From Polaromonas sp. (GTDB taxonomy: Bacteria; Pseudomonadota; Gammaproteobacteria; Burkholderiales; Burkholderiaceae_C), in the NCBI GenBank assembly GCA_013298945.1, contig JAAFJR010000004.1:1-64000 (forward strand): a stretch of 64,000 nt of DNA, read 5' to 3'. A program made the position numbers and the translations under genes. Shown in pieces: positions 46,290 to 56,000 of the stretch (position 1 is the stretch's first letter; each line of letters begins with the position of its first letter). The notes under the pieces are model-generated. The model ran no database searches and was not told where the DNA came from. It was given only the letters and a program-made list of their open reading frames with translations.

Positions 46290-47738
46290 ATGCAAGACCT
46301 TGATATAAAAACAGAGTTATCTGAAGGCGACTGGATTGAAAGCGTCTCACTGCCTTTATTGACGAAGCCGCGTTCACGAATGACCTGGTTCGCTATCGGC
46401 ACGATGGTGGCCATGGCAGTACAACTGTATGGTCATGTCAATACCTTCCTGATTGCAGCTTGGCTATTTGTGTCATTGGTGGTTGTGGCTTTTCGTGTTC
46501 ACGTCAAATCAGAATTCAACAAGCACCTTTTGAACGCAGAGCTTAGTGTCAAAAGTGCATTTATTGCACGCAACAAGCTGGCTTGGACACTGAATGCTTT
46601 TACCTGGGGTGTATCAGGCTGGTTATTTTTCAGCAGTATCCCGATAGAAAATCAGTACATTGGCGCGACAATTTTGACCTTTGTTGGTTTCGTTGCTGTT
46701 CACAACCTCAATGCGCACCGAGAAATTTCAACGCAATTTATCAACGTTTTGATGAGTACGCAGGTTCTGGGAGCAGTTTGGTACATCGCATATGTTTTGC
46801 AATTTCAAGGGCCGCAGCTTCAGTACATTCATTTGCTAAGCTTGATTGTGATTTGGGCTATTTTGCATATTTTTAACAAGCGATTGTTCAATGCGTTTAG
46901 GCGTAACCTCTCGTTGCAGTTTCGGAATAACAGTTTGATAAAAACACTGAATTTAAAAACCGAACAACTTGAGCACGAAAAACAGGTAGCGATTCACGCC
47001 AATGAAGTGATTCAACGCTTCTACTCTAGTTCGGCGCATGACATTAGACAACCGGTCTACGCTTTGAAAATGTACGCCCAAATGGGCGCCGCCGACCTGA
47101 GTGCATTACCTGATTTGTTGCCGAAAATAACAGCCTCATGTGATGCAATTCATGGCCTGTTTGACTCGTTGTTTGAATTTGAACAGATCAACGCAGGGCA
47201 CGTCCACTTCGAGCATCAAACAGTTGATATTGATGAGGTAATAGATGATCTAGAGCAGCGTTTCAAGCCATTGGCAATTCGTAAAAATTTGATGTTTCGA
47301 ACAAATTCGGTATCAGGCTATTTACAGACAGATCAATTACTTATCAAAAGAATATTGACGTGTTTCATATCGAACGCCATCAAATACACCTTCAAAGGCG
47401 GTGTTTTATTAGCGGTACGCAAACGCAAATCAATGATAGTTTTTGAAGTTTGGGATACTGGTATTGGCATAAACCCAGATCATATTGATCATGTGTTTGA
47501 TGAGTTTTACAAAGTAGGAGACGTCTCAAGCTCCGACGAAGGCTTTGGCCTAGGCTTAAGTGTCGTTAAGCGTTTATCGGCATATGCTGAAGGCTCTGTC
47601 ATTTCCGTCAATTCACGCTTAGGTGTGGGCAGTGTTTTTCGATTTGAATTGCCCATCAAAACCTATGCTCAGCCATACATACGCTCAAGGTTTGAGAATC
47701 TGCAAACGCTCCCAATTGTTATAGATCATCACATATAG
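46290..47738 (+). CDS. Membrane sensor histidine kinase (orphan), paralogue 1
   Basis: 482 residues. Residues about 30-200 hold five or six membrane helices with little periplasmic sequence, so the signal is probably sensed in or near the membrane. A coiled segment (NSLIKTLNLKTEQLEHEKQVAIHANEVIQRFY) leads to the H-box with His250 in SSSAHDIRQPVYALKMYAQM. The ATPase has N-box FISNAIKYT, G1 DTGIGINPD and G2 GFGLGLSVVKRL. No receiver domain and no response regulator gene is adjacent. No clear Shine-Dalgarno precedes the start. It resembles the next gene across the H-box and ATPase, so the two are tandem paralogues. The region is AT-richer than its neighbours. Confidence 0.88.
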   Translation: MQDLDIKTELSEGDWIESVSLPLLTKPRSRMTWFAIGTMVAMAVQLYGHVNTFLIAAWLFVSLVVVAFRVHVKSEFNKHLLNAELSVKSAFIARNKLAWTLNAFTWGVSGWLFFSSIPIENQYIGATILTFVGFVAVHNLNAHREISTQFINVLMSTQVLGAVWYIAYVLQFQGPQLQYIHLLSLIVIWAILHIFNKRLFNAFRRNLSLQFRNNSLIKTLNLKTEQLEHEKQVAIHANEVIQRFYSSSAHDIRQPVYALKMYAQMGAADLSALPDLLPKITASCDAIHGLFDSLFEFEQINAGHVHFEHQTVDIDEVIDDLEQRFKPLAIRKNLMFRTNSVSGYLQTDQLLIKRILTCFISNAIKYTFKGGVLLAVRKRKSMIVFEVWDTGIGINPDHIDHVFDEFYKVGDVSSSDEGFGLGLSVVKRLSAYAEGSVISVNSRLGVGSVFRFELPIKTYAQPYIRSRFENLQTLPIVIDHHI

Positions 47739-47866
47739 CAAGAATAAATGGCGCTTTTCTCAACCTAAGTTGACTCAACCGATTGATAACTTTAGTTTCA
47801 CCTTAAAAAAAACATTGATAAGTCAAGCAAATTTTTTTTACAAAAAAGCGAAAATTTATTCATTTA

Positions 47867-47894
47867 TTGACATATCGCAACCGAAATGTAAACA
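47867..47894 (+). promoter_or_regulatory. Candidate promoter upstream of the second histidine kinase
   Basis: A perfect TTGACA, 16-base spacer and weak TAAACA. An imperfect inverted repeat GTAAACAA...TTGTTAC (47888-47907) overlaps the -10 side and could be an operator. About 75 bases before the ATG. Confidence 0.3.
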
Positions 47895-47970
47895 ACTTAC
47901 TTGTTACATACTGACTAATTTTTTAAAATTAATCGATGATTGATTAAATCAACAAGTTTTATTTATATAT

Positions 47971-49467
47971 ATGAGTCAAGAACTACACTTCAAATCGCAA
48001 ATCGATTTAACTTCAGAGAAGACCCTCAATAATGAAGGTCTTAAGAAGTCTGATTTGCCATCGAAAGAGCAGTTTTTTGAGCTTGAAACGTTAAAGGAAC
48101 TTACCTACAAAAGACCATTGTGGGTCTCTATGGGGCTGCGCTTGCTGATGGGGGCCGTTTTACTTGCAAATGTGCCAGTTTATTTGGTTTTTTCGTGGTT
48201 CAGTTTATCCATCCTGACTTTGTATGCAATGCATGCATCTTGCGCTTATTTTTACAAGCAAATGCCAAATACTGCGAATTTTCTAGCAAATGAGCTGCGT
48301 GAAAAGTTCCAGAAATTTAAAGTCATTTGGTTTCTAAACGCTGTTGCAATTGGTAGCGGAAGCATATTAGCGCAACTATGGCTGTCGACGCATCAAAAAA
48401 TGTTCTTCCATACTGTGCTTACTGCAACAATGTATTTGTTTTTGACGCGTAATTGCGCTGATAAAAGGTTCATGAACCAAATCACATTGAGTATGATTGG
48501 CACATCATTTTTAGGTGGTGTTCTATTTCTATTGCTCAGTGACCAACCTGCAAATGACTTTAACGTCTTCATTAGGTTATGTGCATACCTTTGTATCAAC
48601 ACTTTTATGTTGTTTTTAGTAGGAACGCGTTTTAATACAAGTTTTGATAAAAGATGCAATTCTGATTATTCAAACCTAGTTTTAATTCAGTCCCTAAAGG
48701 AAAGCGAAGAAAAATTGCATGTTGAACAAGAGGCGCTGACCGCAGCCAATTCTGTTATTCAACAGTTCTACTCTGCGGCTGCCCACGACTTGAGACAACC
48801 CGTATACGCGATGGAGCTGTATACAGATATGTTGAAGGATGATCCAACACAAATGGATCACTTATTGCCAAAAATTGCACAATCATGCATGTTTATCAAC
48901 CACATGTTTAACGACTTGTTTGACTTTCAGCAAAAGCATCTGAATGACTCCAAGGTCGAAGAAACGGTTCTAAGCATTTCAGATACGCTCAAAAGCCTTG
49001 CCTTACACTTTGAACCTATCGCTGCTGCTAAAAATTTGAAAATTAGTTTTAAACCCTTAGAAGGAAATGTTCAAACCATTCCTCTTTACTTTGTGCGTAT
49101 ATTGAGCAATTTAATCGCAAACGCCATCACTTATACCGCTGAAGGCCGAATCCTTGTAGCCGCTAGGAAATCTGGCAATATGTTAAGTTTTGAAGTGTGG
49201 GATACGGGACCAGGTATCGACAAAAAATCGCAAACAAAGATTTTTGAAGAGTTTTATAAAATTAATAATACCGGAGTTAAAACCAGCAATCTTGGGCTTG
49301 GATTGTCTATCGTCAAAGGTTTAACCAAACGCATTAATGGTGCAAAAATTCAAGTTGTTTCTAAACTTGGGCACGGTTCAGCTTTTAAATTACAACTGCC
49401 AATAGAAACGTACTCAGCTCCGCAGAAAGTTCAACTGGTCGAATCGTCCATGCACTACGACATCTGA
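47971..49467 (+). CDS. Membrane sensor histidine kinase (orphan), paralogue 2
   Basis: 498 residues. An N-terminal cytoplasmic tail of about 48 residues precedes five or six membrane helices (residues about 50-220), then a coiled linker. H-box His272 in SAAAHDLRQPVYAMELYTDML; N-box LIANAITYT; G1 DTGPGIDKK; G2 LGLGLSIVKGL. Same organisation as paralogue 1 and in tandem with it, 232 bases apart; sequence identity in the membrane part looks low, so the sensed signals probably differ. No response regulator is nearby. The 3' end overlaps the convergent DUF1501 gene by 54 bases. Confidence 0.88.
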   Translation: MSQELHFKSQIDLTSEKTLNNEGLKKSDLPSKEQFFELETLKELTYKRPLWVSMGLRLLMGAVLLANVPVYLVFSWFSLSILTLYAMHASCAYFYKQMPNTANFLANELREKFQKFKVIWFLNAVAIGSGSILAQLWLSTHQKMFFHTVLTATMYLFLTRNCADKRFMNQITLSMIGTSFLGGVLFLLLSDQPANDFNVFIRLCAYLCINTFMLFLVGTRFNTSFDKRCNSDYSNLVLIQSLKESEEKLHVEQEALTAANSVIQQFYSAAAHDLRQPVYAMELYTDMLKDDPTQMDHLLPKIAQSCMFINHMFNDLFDFQQKHLNDSKVEETVLSISDTLKSLALHFEPIAAAKNLKISFKPLEGNVQTIPLYFVRILSNLIANAITYTAEGRILVAARKSGNMLSFEVWDTGPGIDKKSQTKIFEEFYKINNTGVKTSNLGLGLSIVKGLTKRINGAKIQVVSKLGHGSAFKLQLPIETYSAPQKVQLVESSMHYDI

Positions 49468-50628
49468 GTTCACACCCCACCACTGCTGCGCCACAGTGGT
49501 GTAGATTTGTCTAAAGTCTGTTGTGTAGAGCACGTTTTGATTGCCATCAAGACGGTTCAAATCGGGCGCTTTGCCGTACAAACCACCTCGAACTGCGCCT
49601 CCGGTGATGAAATGCGGCGCAGCCGTGCCGTGGTCGGTACCGCCCGAGCTGTTTTGCCTAGCGCGGCGGCCAAATTCTGAGAACGTCATCACCAGCGCAC
49701 GGTCCCACGCACCCAGCTCGGTCAAGGCACTCTTCAACGCAGCCATGCCCTCGGCAAGTTGTTTCAGCAAACCAGCGTGCGTACCAGCTTGGTTTTGGTG
49801 TGTATCAAAACTACCTAAAGTCAGGCAAATCACAGGCACACCACCCGCTTTTTTGTCGGCATTATCGCTTCGTTGAGAAGCAACGATTTGTGCAGCGGCA
49901 GCCACGCTATTTCCAAACTGGCCTGTTGGAAACACGGTGTTGAACACGTATTTGTCGCCCCTCAAACCGTCTGCCGCTTGTGTGATTTCATTTTCAACTT
50001 TGAGCAAATAGCGCAGCGCTGGGTTTTGTGTGGATGCAGCCAGTTCGTTGACGCGCGCTAGACGAGATTGGTTGACGAAGGCAACTGGGTCATTCAGTGA
50101 CACCGCTTTTGCGCCGGCTAGTGGGCCAAAGTCGTTCATGCCAATCAACACACCTTCAGCGGTAAATCTTGCTTTTGCAGATAGGCCTGCTTGAAAACCG
50201 CGCGTAACCCAACCGTCAACGAGGTATTCGTTTGCTTTTGATGCCGTGTCCCAAATCTCAATTGATCTGAAATGCGACAAATTCGCTTCTGGGTAGCCAA
50301 CACCCTGCACAATGGCTAACTCGTTTTTCTCCCAAAATGGCAGCATAGCTTTGAGGTCTGGATGCAGACCAACTTTGTCGTCTAGCTTGATGACTTCATC
50401 GGTTTTGATGCCAATCGTGTTGCGCAGTTGGTAGTATGCAGGGTCTGCATAGGGCACGACGGTGTTCAGCCCGTCATTGCCGCCTTTGAGTTCAATCAAA
50501 ATCAAAATGCGATCTTGCACGCTGCTGGCTCGGTTTGCCACTGCTTGCGCCCAACCGGGCGCATGGGCTGACAAAAGCGCTGCACCAGTGACGGTGCTGA
50601 AATGGTTGAGAAAATCTCTTCTTTTCAT
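49414..50628 (-). CDS. DUF1501 exported protein
   Basis: 404 residues. The N-terminus has a twin-arginine-like signal (MKRRDFLNHFSTVTGAALLSAHAPGWAQA). DUF1501 motifs are LILIELKGGNDGLNTVVPYADPAYYQLR, SHFRSIEIWDTASKANEYLVDGWVTRGFQ, FDTHQNQAGTHAGLLKQLAEGM and MTFSEFGRRARQNSSGGTDHGTAAPHF, which recall sulfatase/alkaline-phosphatase-fold metal sites. Function unknown. It follows the DUF1800 gene, its usual partner. Confidence 0.9.
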   Translation of the reverse strand: MKRRDFLNHFSTVTGAALLSAHAPGWAQAVANRASSVQDRILILIELKGGNDGLNTVVPYADPAYYQLRNTIGIKTDEVIKLDDKVGLHPDLKAMLPFWEKNELAIVQGVGYPEANLSHFRSIEIWDTASKANEYLVDGWVTRGFQAGLSAKARFTAEGVLIGMNDFGPLAGAKAVSLNDPVAFVNQSRLARVNELAASTQNPALRYLLKVENEITQAADGLRGDKYVFNTVFPTGQFGNSVAAAAQIVASQRSDNADKKAGGVPVICLTLGSFDTHQNQAGTHAGLLKQLAEGMAALKSALTELGAWDRALVMTFSEFGRRARQNSSGGTDHGTAAPHFITGGAVRGGLYGKAPDLNRLDGNQNVLYTTDFRQIYTTVAQQWWGVNSDVVVHGRFDQLNFLRS

Positions 50629-50689
50629 GTAGAACTCGATTCTTTAAATGTCAACGTCTAGAAAAGTCAGCGTTTATAAATGTCAGCGT

Positions 50690-52126
50690 TTATTTAAGTT
50701 GATACGCTGGGTCTAGCGTTAGTGCTCGCAGATGAGCTACACCGACCGTACCATTTGCTATAGTTTGTGTAGCATTTGAGGCAAGTAATACCTCAGCTAA
50801 TGTCGTTTTTGATGCATCATTCGGCACACCATCAGCTCGCACACCATACGGTCTTAGGAATACATCGGCATCTAAAGTCATCGTTGATTCAGCCTTACCG
50901 ACTTTAAAAATTGGCATTCTGCCCAAAGCAGCATTCATAGCTGGGTTCATAGATGAATTTGCAAGAACTTCTATTGATCTGAACAACTGCTGGGTGAAGT
51001 TTTTGCGCTCTAAAAGCGTGGTCGCATTGATCCAATCTGTATAGCCCGGCCAACCTTTCACGTTAGGTGGCATCAACAAGTTTTGCCCCAACTGCGCGGT
51101 TTTAAGCGCAAAGGGCAGCGCATCGCTGTAGCCAAAGCCAAACTGCCGCACCGAGCCAACCACCAAATCTACAGGCGACTTGATCAAGCTGCCACGGTTA
51201 CTTTCCGCCCAAAACGCGTCCGTGGTCAATAAATCAGCCAATGCGGTGTCTATGGCATAACCGCTCTGTGCAAAGCGCTTCCCAATACGTTTGACCTCCA
51301 TCGTATCTGGCACGGGCGAAACAAATTCTTTCCACAACTTGCCAACGATGAACTCGCCACACGCTGCCTGCGCTAGCATGATGTTCAGCACATCATCGCC
51401 ATTGAAATTACCTACTTTGCCTAGCACCGTTTTAGAAAAAATATCATGTGCTGGGGCGCGGAACTTGAAACTGAAATCATCTCTGTCCACGCTCCAGCCT
51501 GTGAAGGCACGGGCGACTTCCTTGATGTCTTGCTCGTTATAACCACCGCCTTGGGTGGCTTCGCCCAAGGTGAACAACTCCATCACCTCACGCGCAAAGT
51601 TTTCATTCGGCGCATCGCGACGGCTGTTAGCCGCATCGAGGTAAACCAGCATGGCTGGGTCTTTGGCGATACCGTGCAGCAAACTGGCAAAACTGCCCAA
51701 AGCATGCGTGCGAAATAATTGGTGCTGCCGCCACATCGCTTGCGAGCGCACCACTTTTTGCTGCGAGGTTGCAAAATGGTTATGCCAAAACAGCACCATC
51801 CGCTCGGCCAAAGGTACTGGCGTCTCTAACATTTCACGCAACCACCACGCTTTAATCTCCACGCCTTCGCCAATTTGCGCTCGCCGCTGCTCTTGCCGCT
51901 CATCCACTGTTTTTAATTGTGCTTGTGGAACGGGTGGCGGGTTGTTAACAAACGCTGGCGCTGGGTATTTGGGTTTAGTCGTGCGTGCTGCGGAAATGAT
52001 CTCGCTAACAGCTTGCTGGGCGCTTTTACCCACCAGTTTGTCAACCTCAGCATGCGTGGGCGCAAAGCCTGTGCGAATCAGCAAGTGGCGTACCTGCTGG
52101 GGCGTCATTTGAGTTGGAGTCAGCAT
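50690..52126 (-). CDS. DUF1800 protein
   Basis: 478 residues. Family segments are VRHLLIRTGFAPTHAEVDKLVG, WWLREMLETPVPLAERMVLFWHNHFATS, NENFAREVMELFTLGEATQGGGYNEQDIKEVARAFTGW and LMPPNVKGWPGYTDWINATTLLERKNF. No obvious signal peptide. DUF1800 and DUF1501 genes are commonly paired; the biochemical role is unknown. 61 bases upstream of the DUF1501 start on the same strand. Confidence 0.9.
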   Translation of the reverse strand: MLTPTQMTPQQVRHLLIRTGFAPTHAEVDKLVGKSAQQAVSEIISAARTTKPKYPAPAFVNNPPPVPQAQLKTVDERQEQRRAQIGEGVEIKAWWLREMLETPVPLAERMVLFWHNHFATSQQKVVRSQAMWRQHQLFRTHALGSFASLLHGIAKDPAMLVYLDAANSRRDAPNENFAREVMELFTLGEATQGGGYNEQDIKEVARAFTGWSVDRDDFSFKFRAPAHDIFSKTVLGKVGNFNGDDVLNIMLAQAACGEFIVGKLWKEFVSPVPDTMEVKRIGKRFAQSGYAIDTALADLLTTDAFWAESNRGSLIKSPVDLVVGSVRQFGFGYSDALPFALKTAQLGQNLLMPPNVKGWPGYTDWINATTLLERKNFTQQLFRSIEVLANSSMNPAMNAALGRMPIFKVGKAESTMTLDADVFLRPYGVRADGVPNDASKTTLAEVLLASNATQTIANGTVGVAHLRALTLDPAYQLK

Positions 52127-52240
52127 ACTTCTTTTAACGTTAAAACCATTGATTCAGACTACAGCATTACTTCCAAGAAGCGTAAAAATTTGTAAACGCA
52201 GTGTAAATTTTGGCGAGTTATTTTTTCGAATGCGTTAAAT

Positions 52241-53005
52241 TCAGCCGGAATGCTTGCGGTTTTGCAACACCGCTTCCGCCAGTGCGAAGTCTTCGGGATA
52301 GGTTACCTTGAAGTTTTGAGCACTGCCGCGCACCAATTTCGGCGCATGGCCAAGCCGCTCCATCGCGCTAGATTCGTCGGTAATCAAGGCATTGGCAGGG
52401 TCAGACAAATCCCCGGCTGCGGCCAAAGCGTCAATAAGTGCACCAATTCGGAACATTTGCGGGGTTTGCGCCAACCATTTGTCGCTGCGTCCCAAAGTTG
52501 CAGCAACGCGTCCTGCGCTTTCAGATTTCAAGGTATCCGGCAGCGGCAAAGCCAGCAAGCCGCCCACAGCGCCATCGTCATTCAGGCAGGCGTCTATCAA
52601 AGCGTTAATTTGCTCTGGCGTGATCAAGCAACGCGCCGCATCATGTACCAAAACCCAGTCGGTAGCAGCTACACCTTGCCCTAACAGAGCCTTTAGACCA
52701 TTAAAAACGGTTGTAGCCCTCGTATTTCCTGCCTGAAGCGCTATTGAAAATATAGTATTTTTATTAACTTTAAGCAATTCAGGTAATTGATCATCTTCTT
52801 TTGCAATCACCACCAAGCCGCCCGCAAAACGTTTGACCTGTTCAAAGGCTGCCAAGGTGTGCATCACCATAGCTTTGCCTGCAATCACGCGATATTGCTT
52901 AGGAATGTCTGTTTGCGCCCGTGAACCATTCCCGCCACAAGGAATAAGCACCCAAAGTTTGGGGTTCTTTTCAAGGTTGTTTTCAGCAGGTTGCGCGTTT
53001 GTCAT
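52241..53005 (-). CDS. ispD: 2-C-methyl-D-erythritol 4-phosphate cytidylyltransferase
   Basis: Third step of the MEP isoprenoid pathway. 254 residues from the ATG at 53005; upstream in-frame codons would overlap the mfd promoter. CTP-binding loop LIPCGGNGSRAQTDIPKQYRVIAGKAMVMHTL, the substrate segment AGNTRATTVFNGLKAL, DWVLVHDAARCLI and DESSAMERLG are present. The segment NTIFSIALQAGNTRATT (about residues 83-100) is encoded by dispersed-element copy M. It keeps Gly and Arg where other IspD proteins have the conserved G-x-x-R-x-x-S/T-V. ispF usually follows ispD but is absent here. Divergent from mfd. Confidence 0.94.
   Translation of the reverse strand: MTNAQPAENNLEKNPKLWVLIPCGGNGSRAQTDIPKQYRVIAGKAMVMHTLAAFEQVKRFAGGLVVIAKEDDQLPELLKVNKNTIFSIALQAGNTRATTVFNGLKALLGQGVAATDWVLVHDAARCLITPEQINALIDACLNDDGAVGGLLALPLPDTLKSESAGRVAATLGRSDKWLAQTPQMFRIGALIDALAAAGDLSDPANALITDESSAMERLGHAPKLVRGSAQNFKVTYPEDFALAEAVLQNRKHSG
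52709..52755 (+). repeat. GCCGGC-type dispersed element, copy M (genic)
   Basis: About 80 percent match to the forward consensus: GGTTGTAGCCCTCGTATTTC, CTGCCTGAAGCGCTATTG, AAAATATAG. It encodes, backwards, Q-A-G-N-T-R-A-T-T of IspD. The changes from typical A-I-N-T-P-A-T fall on conserved IspD positions. Confidence 0.8.
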
Positions 53006-53070
53006 GGAGGCTATTCTAAAATGCAATGCTGTACAAACTGACATTGATTTAGAGACCGAAACGAATATTG

Positions 53071-56000
53071 ATGGATTTACCCAAGCTTTCCCTAGGCAAA
53101 CGCTACACCCTGCCCCGCTCCATTGGGTCGTCTGATGCGCTGTTGCTTGCTAAATTAGCCCAGCGCGACAAAGCTGCCAAACGCCTGACGGCCATCGTCA
53201 CGTCCGACGCCACCGATGCTCAGCGTCTGATGCATGAAATCGCCTTTTTCGCCCCTGAAGTGCGTTTGACGCTGTTCCCCGACTGGGAAACCCTGCCCTA
53301 TGACTCGTTTTCACCGCACCAAGATTTAATAAGCGAGCGTTTGGCAACGCTTTGGCGCATCAGCCAACGTGACAAAGACAGCGGCGCTGATGTCGTCATC
53401 GTACCCGCCACCACGGCTTTGTACCGCCTTGCACCTCCCAGTTTCTTAGCTGGCTACACCTTTGCCTTTAAAACCAAGCAAAAGCTGGACGAGGCCAAAT
53501 TCAAAGCGCAGTTGACCTTGGCGGGCTACAACCACGTCAGCCAAGTGGTTAGCCCTGGCGAATATGCCGTGCGCGGCGGCCTGATTGATTTGTTCCCCAT
53601 GGGCTCGTTGGTACCGTATCGCGTCGATTTGTTTGACGACGAAATCGACAGCATCCGTACCTTTGACCCCGATAGCCAGCGCAGTCTTTACCCAGTACCT
53701 GAGGTTCGCCTGCTGCCAGGACGCGAGTTTCCTATGGACAACGAGGCGCGGACTAAGTTTCGAAGCCGTTGGCGCGAATTAGTCGAAGGCGACCCAACCA
53801 AAAGCCGCGTATACAAAGATATTGGCAATGGCGTGGCAACGGCAGGTATTGAGTATTATTTGCCGCTGTTTTTTGAGGAAACAGCTACGGTTTTTGATTA
53901 CATAGCCGGTAATGAAAAATCCCAAATAGACAAATCCCAATCAGACAAAGCTCATTCAGATGCCACCGTTGTTCTGCATGGCGATTTAGAGCCCGCTTTC
54001 CAGCGTTTTTGGCAAGACACCAAGGATAGGTATCGACTCGTTCAAGGTGACCCAGACCGCCCTGCGCTGCCGCCTGATACATTATTTTTAAGTGCTGAGC
54101 AGTTTTACGCCAGAGCGAATGACTTTGCGCAGTTGGCAATCAAAGCAGCGCCCGCTAATGCTTCAAGTGAGGCCTCTCATGACGATGCTTTTGTCGAATT
54201 TGCCCCATTGCCCGACTTGTCCGTCGCTCGCGGCACGGACGAGCCACTGGCAAAGCTGAAAAACCACCTGAAAAGCACGTTGCAGCGTGTGTTGATTTTG
54301 GCGGAATCTGATGGGCGGCGTGAAAGCTTGCTCGATTTTCTGCGCGCCAGCAACTTGTCCGTCCCCGCTTTTGACAGCCTAGTAGACTTTCAAACCAGTG
54401 TTGAAAAAATCGGTATTGCTACTTCGGGCTTGAACGTCGGTTTCAGTTGGCTGTCCAACAACATCGGTCAAGGCATTGATTTAATTACTGAAACCGAACT
54501 GTTCGCCGCCGGTGCCGTCACCCGCCGACGTAAAAAGCAAGAGCAAGTCAGTGATGTTGAAGCGCTGATCAAGGACTTGTCCGAGCTCAACGTCGGCGAC
54601 CCCGTGGTGCACAGCGCCCACGGCATTGGGCGATACATGGGTTTGATTAACCTGGATTTGGGCTTGAGCAAGCAAGCCGATGGCTCTATGGCCAATGTGT
54701 TGTCATCCACCGTGCAAGAGTTTTTGCATCTTGAATATGCCGACAAAGCCACGCTGTATGTGCCCGTCAGCCAGTTGCACCACATTAGCCGCTACACCGG
54801 CGTGAGTGCCGACGAAGCGCCGCTGCACCGGCTGGGCTCGCCCCAGTGGGAAAAAGCCAAGCGCCGAGCCGCTGAGCAAATTCGTGATTCTGCCGCTGAA
54901 CTATTGAACATCTACGCCCGCCGTGCCGCGCGTGAAGGCCACGCCTTCCGCTACTCGCCACAAGACTACGAAACCTTTGCCAACGACTTTGGCTTTGAAG
55001 AAACCGCCGACCAGCGCGCTGCCATCCACTGCGTGATTCAAGACATGATCAGCCCACGCCCTATGGACAGGCTGGTGTGTGGCGATGTGGGCTTTGGCAA
55101 AACCGAAGTTGCGCTGCGTGCCGCCTTCATCGCCATCACCGGCGGCAAACAGGTCGCGATTCTTGCGCCGACCACGCTTTTAGCCGAGCAGCATTACCAA
55201 ACCTTGGTGGACAGGTTTGCCAAATGGCCGGTCAAAGTAGCGGAGATGAGCCGATTCCGCTCGGCCAAAGAAATCACTGCCGCTATCAAAGGCATAGCTG
55301 ACGGAACCATCGACATCGTGGTGGGAACGCATAAATTACTCAGCAAAGACGTGAAGTTTGAGCGCTTGGGTCTGCTCATCATCGACGAAGAGCATCGATT
55401 CGGCGTGCGCCATAAAGAAGCGATGAAAGCCATGCGAGCTGAGATTGACGTGCTGACGTTGACGGCGACACCGATTCCCCGAACGCTGGGCATGGCGCTT
55501 GAGGGCCTGCGCGACCTTAGCGTCATCGCCACCGCGCCGCAGCGCCGTTTGGCGATCAAAACCTTTGTGCGAACAGAGAGTAATGGCGTGATTCGTGAAG
55601 CCGTGCTGCGCGAATTGAAGCGCGGTGGGCAGGTTTACTTTTTGCACAACGAAGTGGACACCATCCAAAACCGCAAAGAGCGGCTGGAAGAAATCTTGCC
55701 CGAAGCCCGCATCGCCATCGCCCACGGCCAAATGCCCGAGCGCGAGCTAGAGCGGGTGATGAAAGACTTTGTGGCCCAGCGCTACAACCTGCTGCTGTGC
55801 TCCACCATCATTGAAACTGGTATTGATGTGCCCACGGCGAACACGATTGTGATGGCACGTGCCGACAAGTTTGGCCTAGCCCAATTGCATCAACTCCGTG
55901 GTCGCGTCGGCCGCAGTCACCACCAAGCCTATGCGTATTTGATGGTGCCTGATATTGAGGGTTTGACCAAGCAAGCCGGTCAGCGCCTAGAAGCAATACA

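Noticed and set aside
50105-50125. GCGCCGGCTAGTGGG in the DUF1501 gene as a repeat copy
   Set aside because: Match limited to the short palindrome; it encodes family sequence without an insertion.
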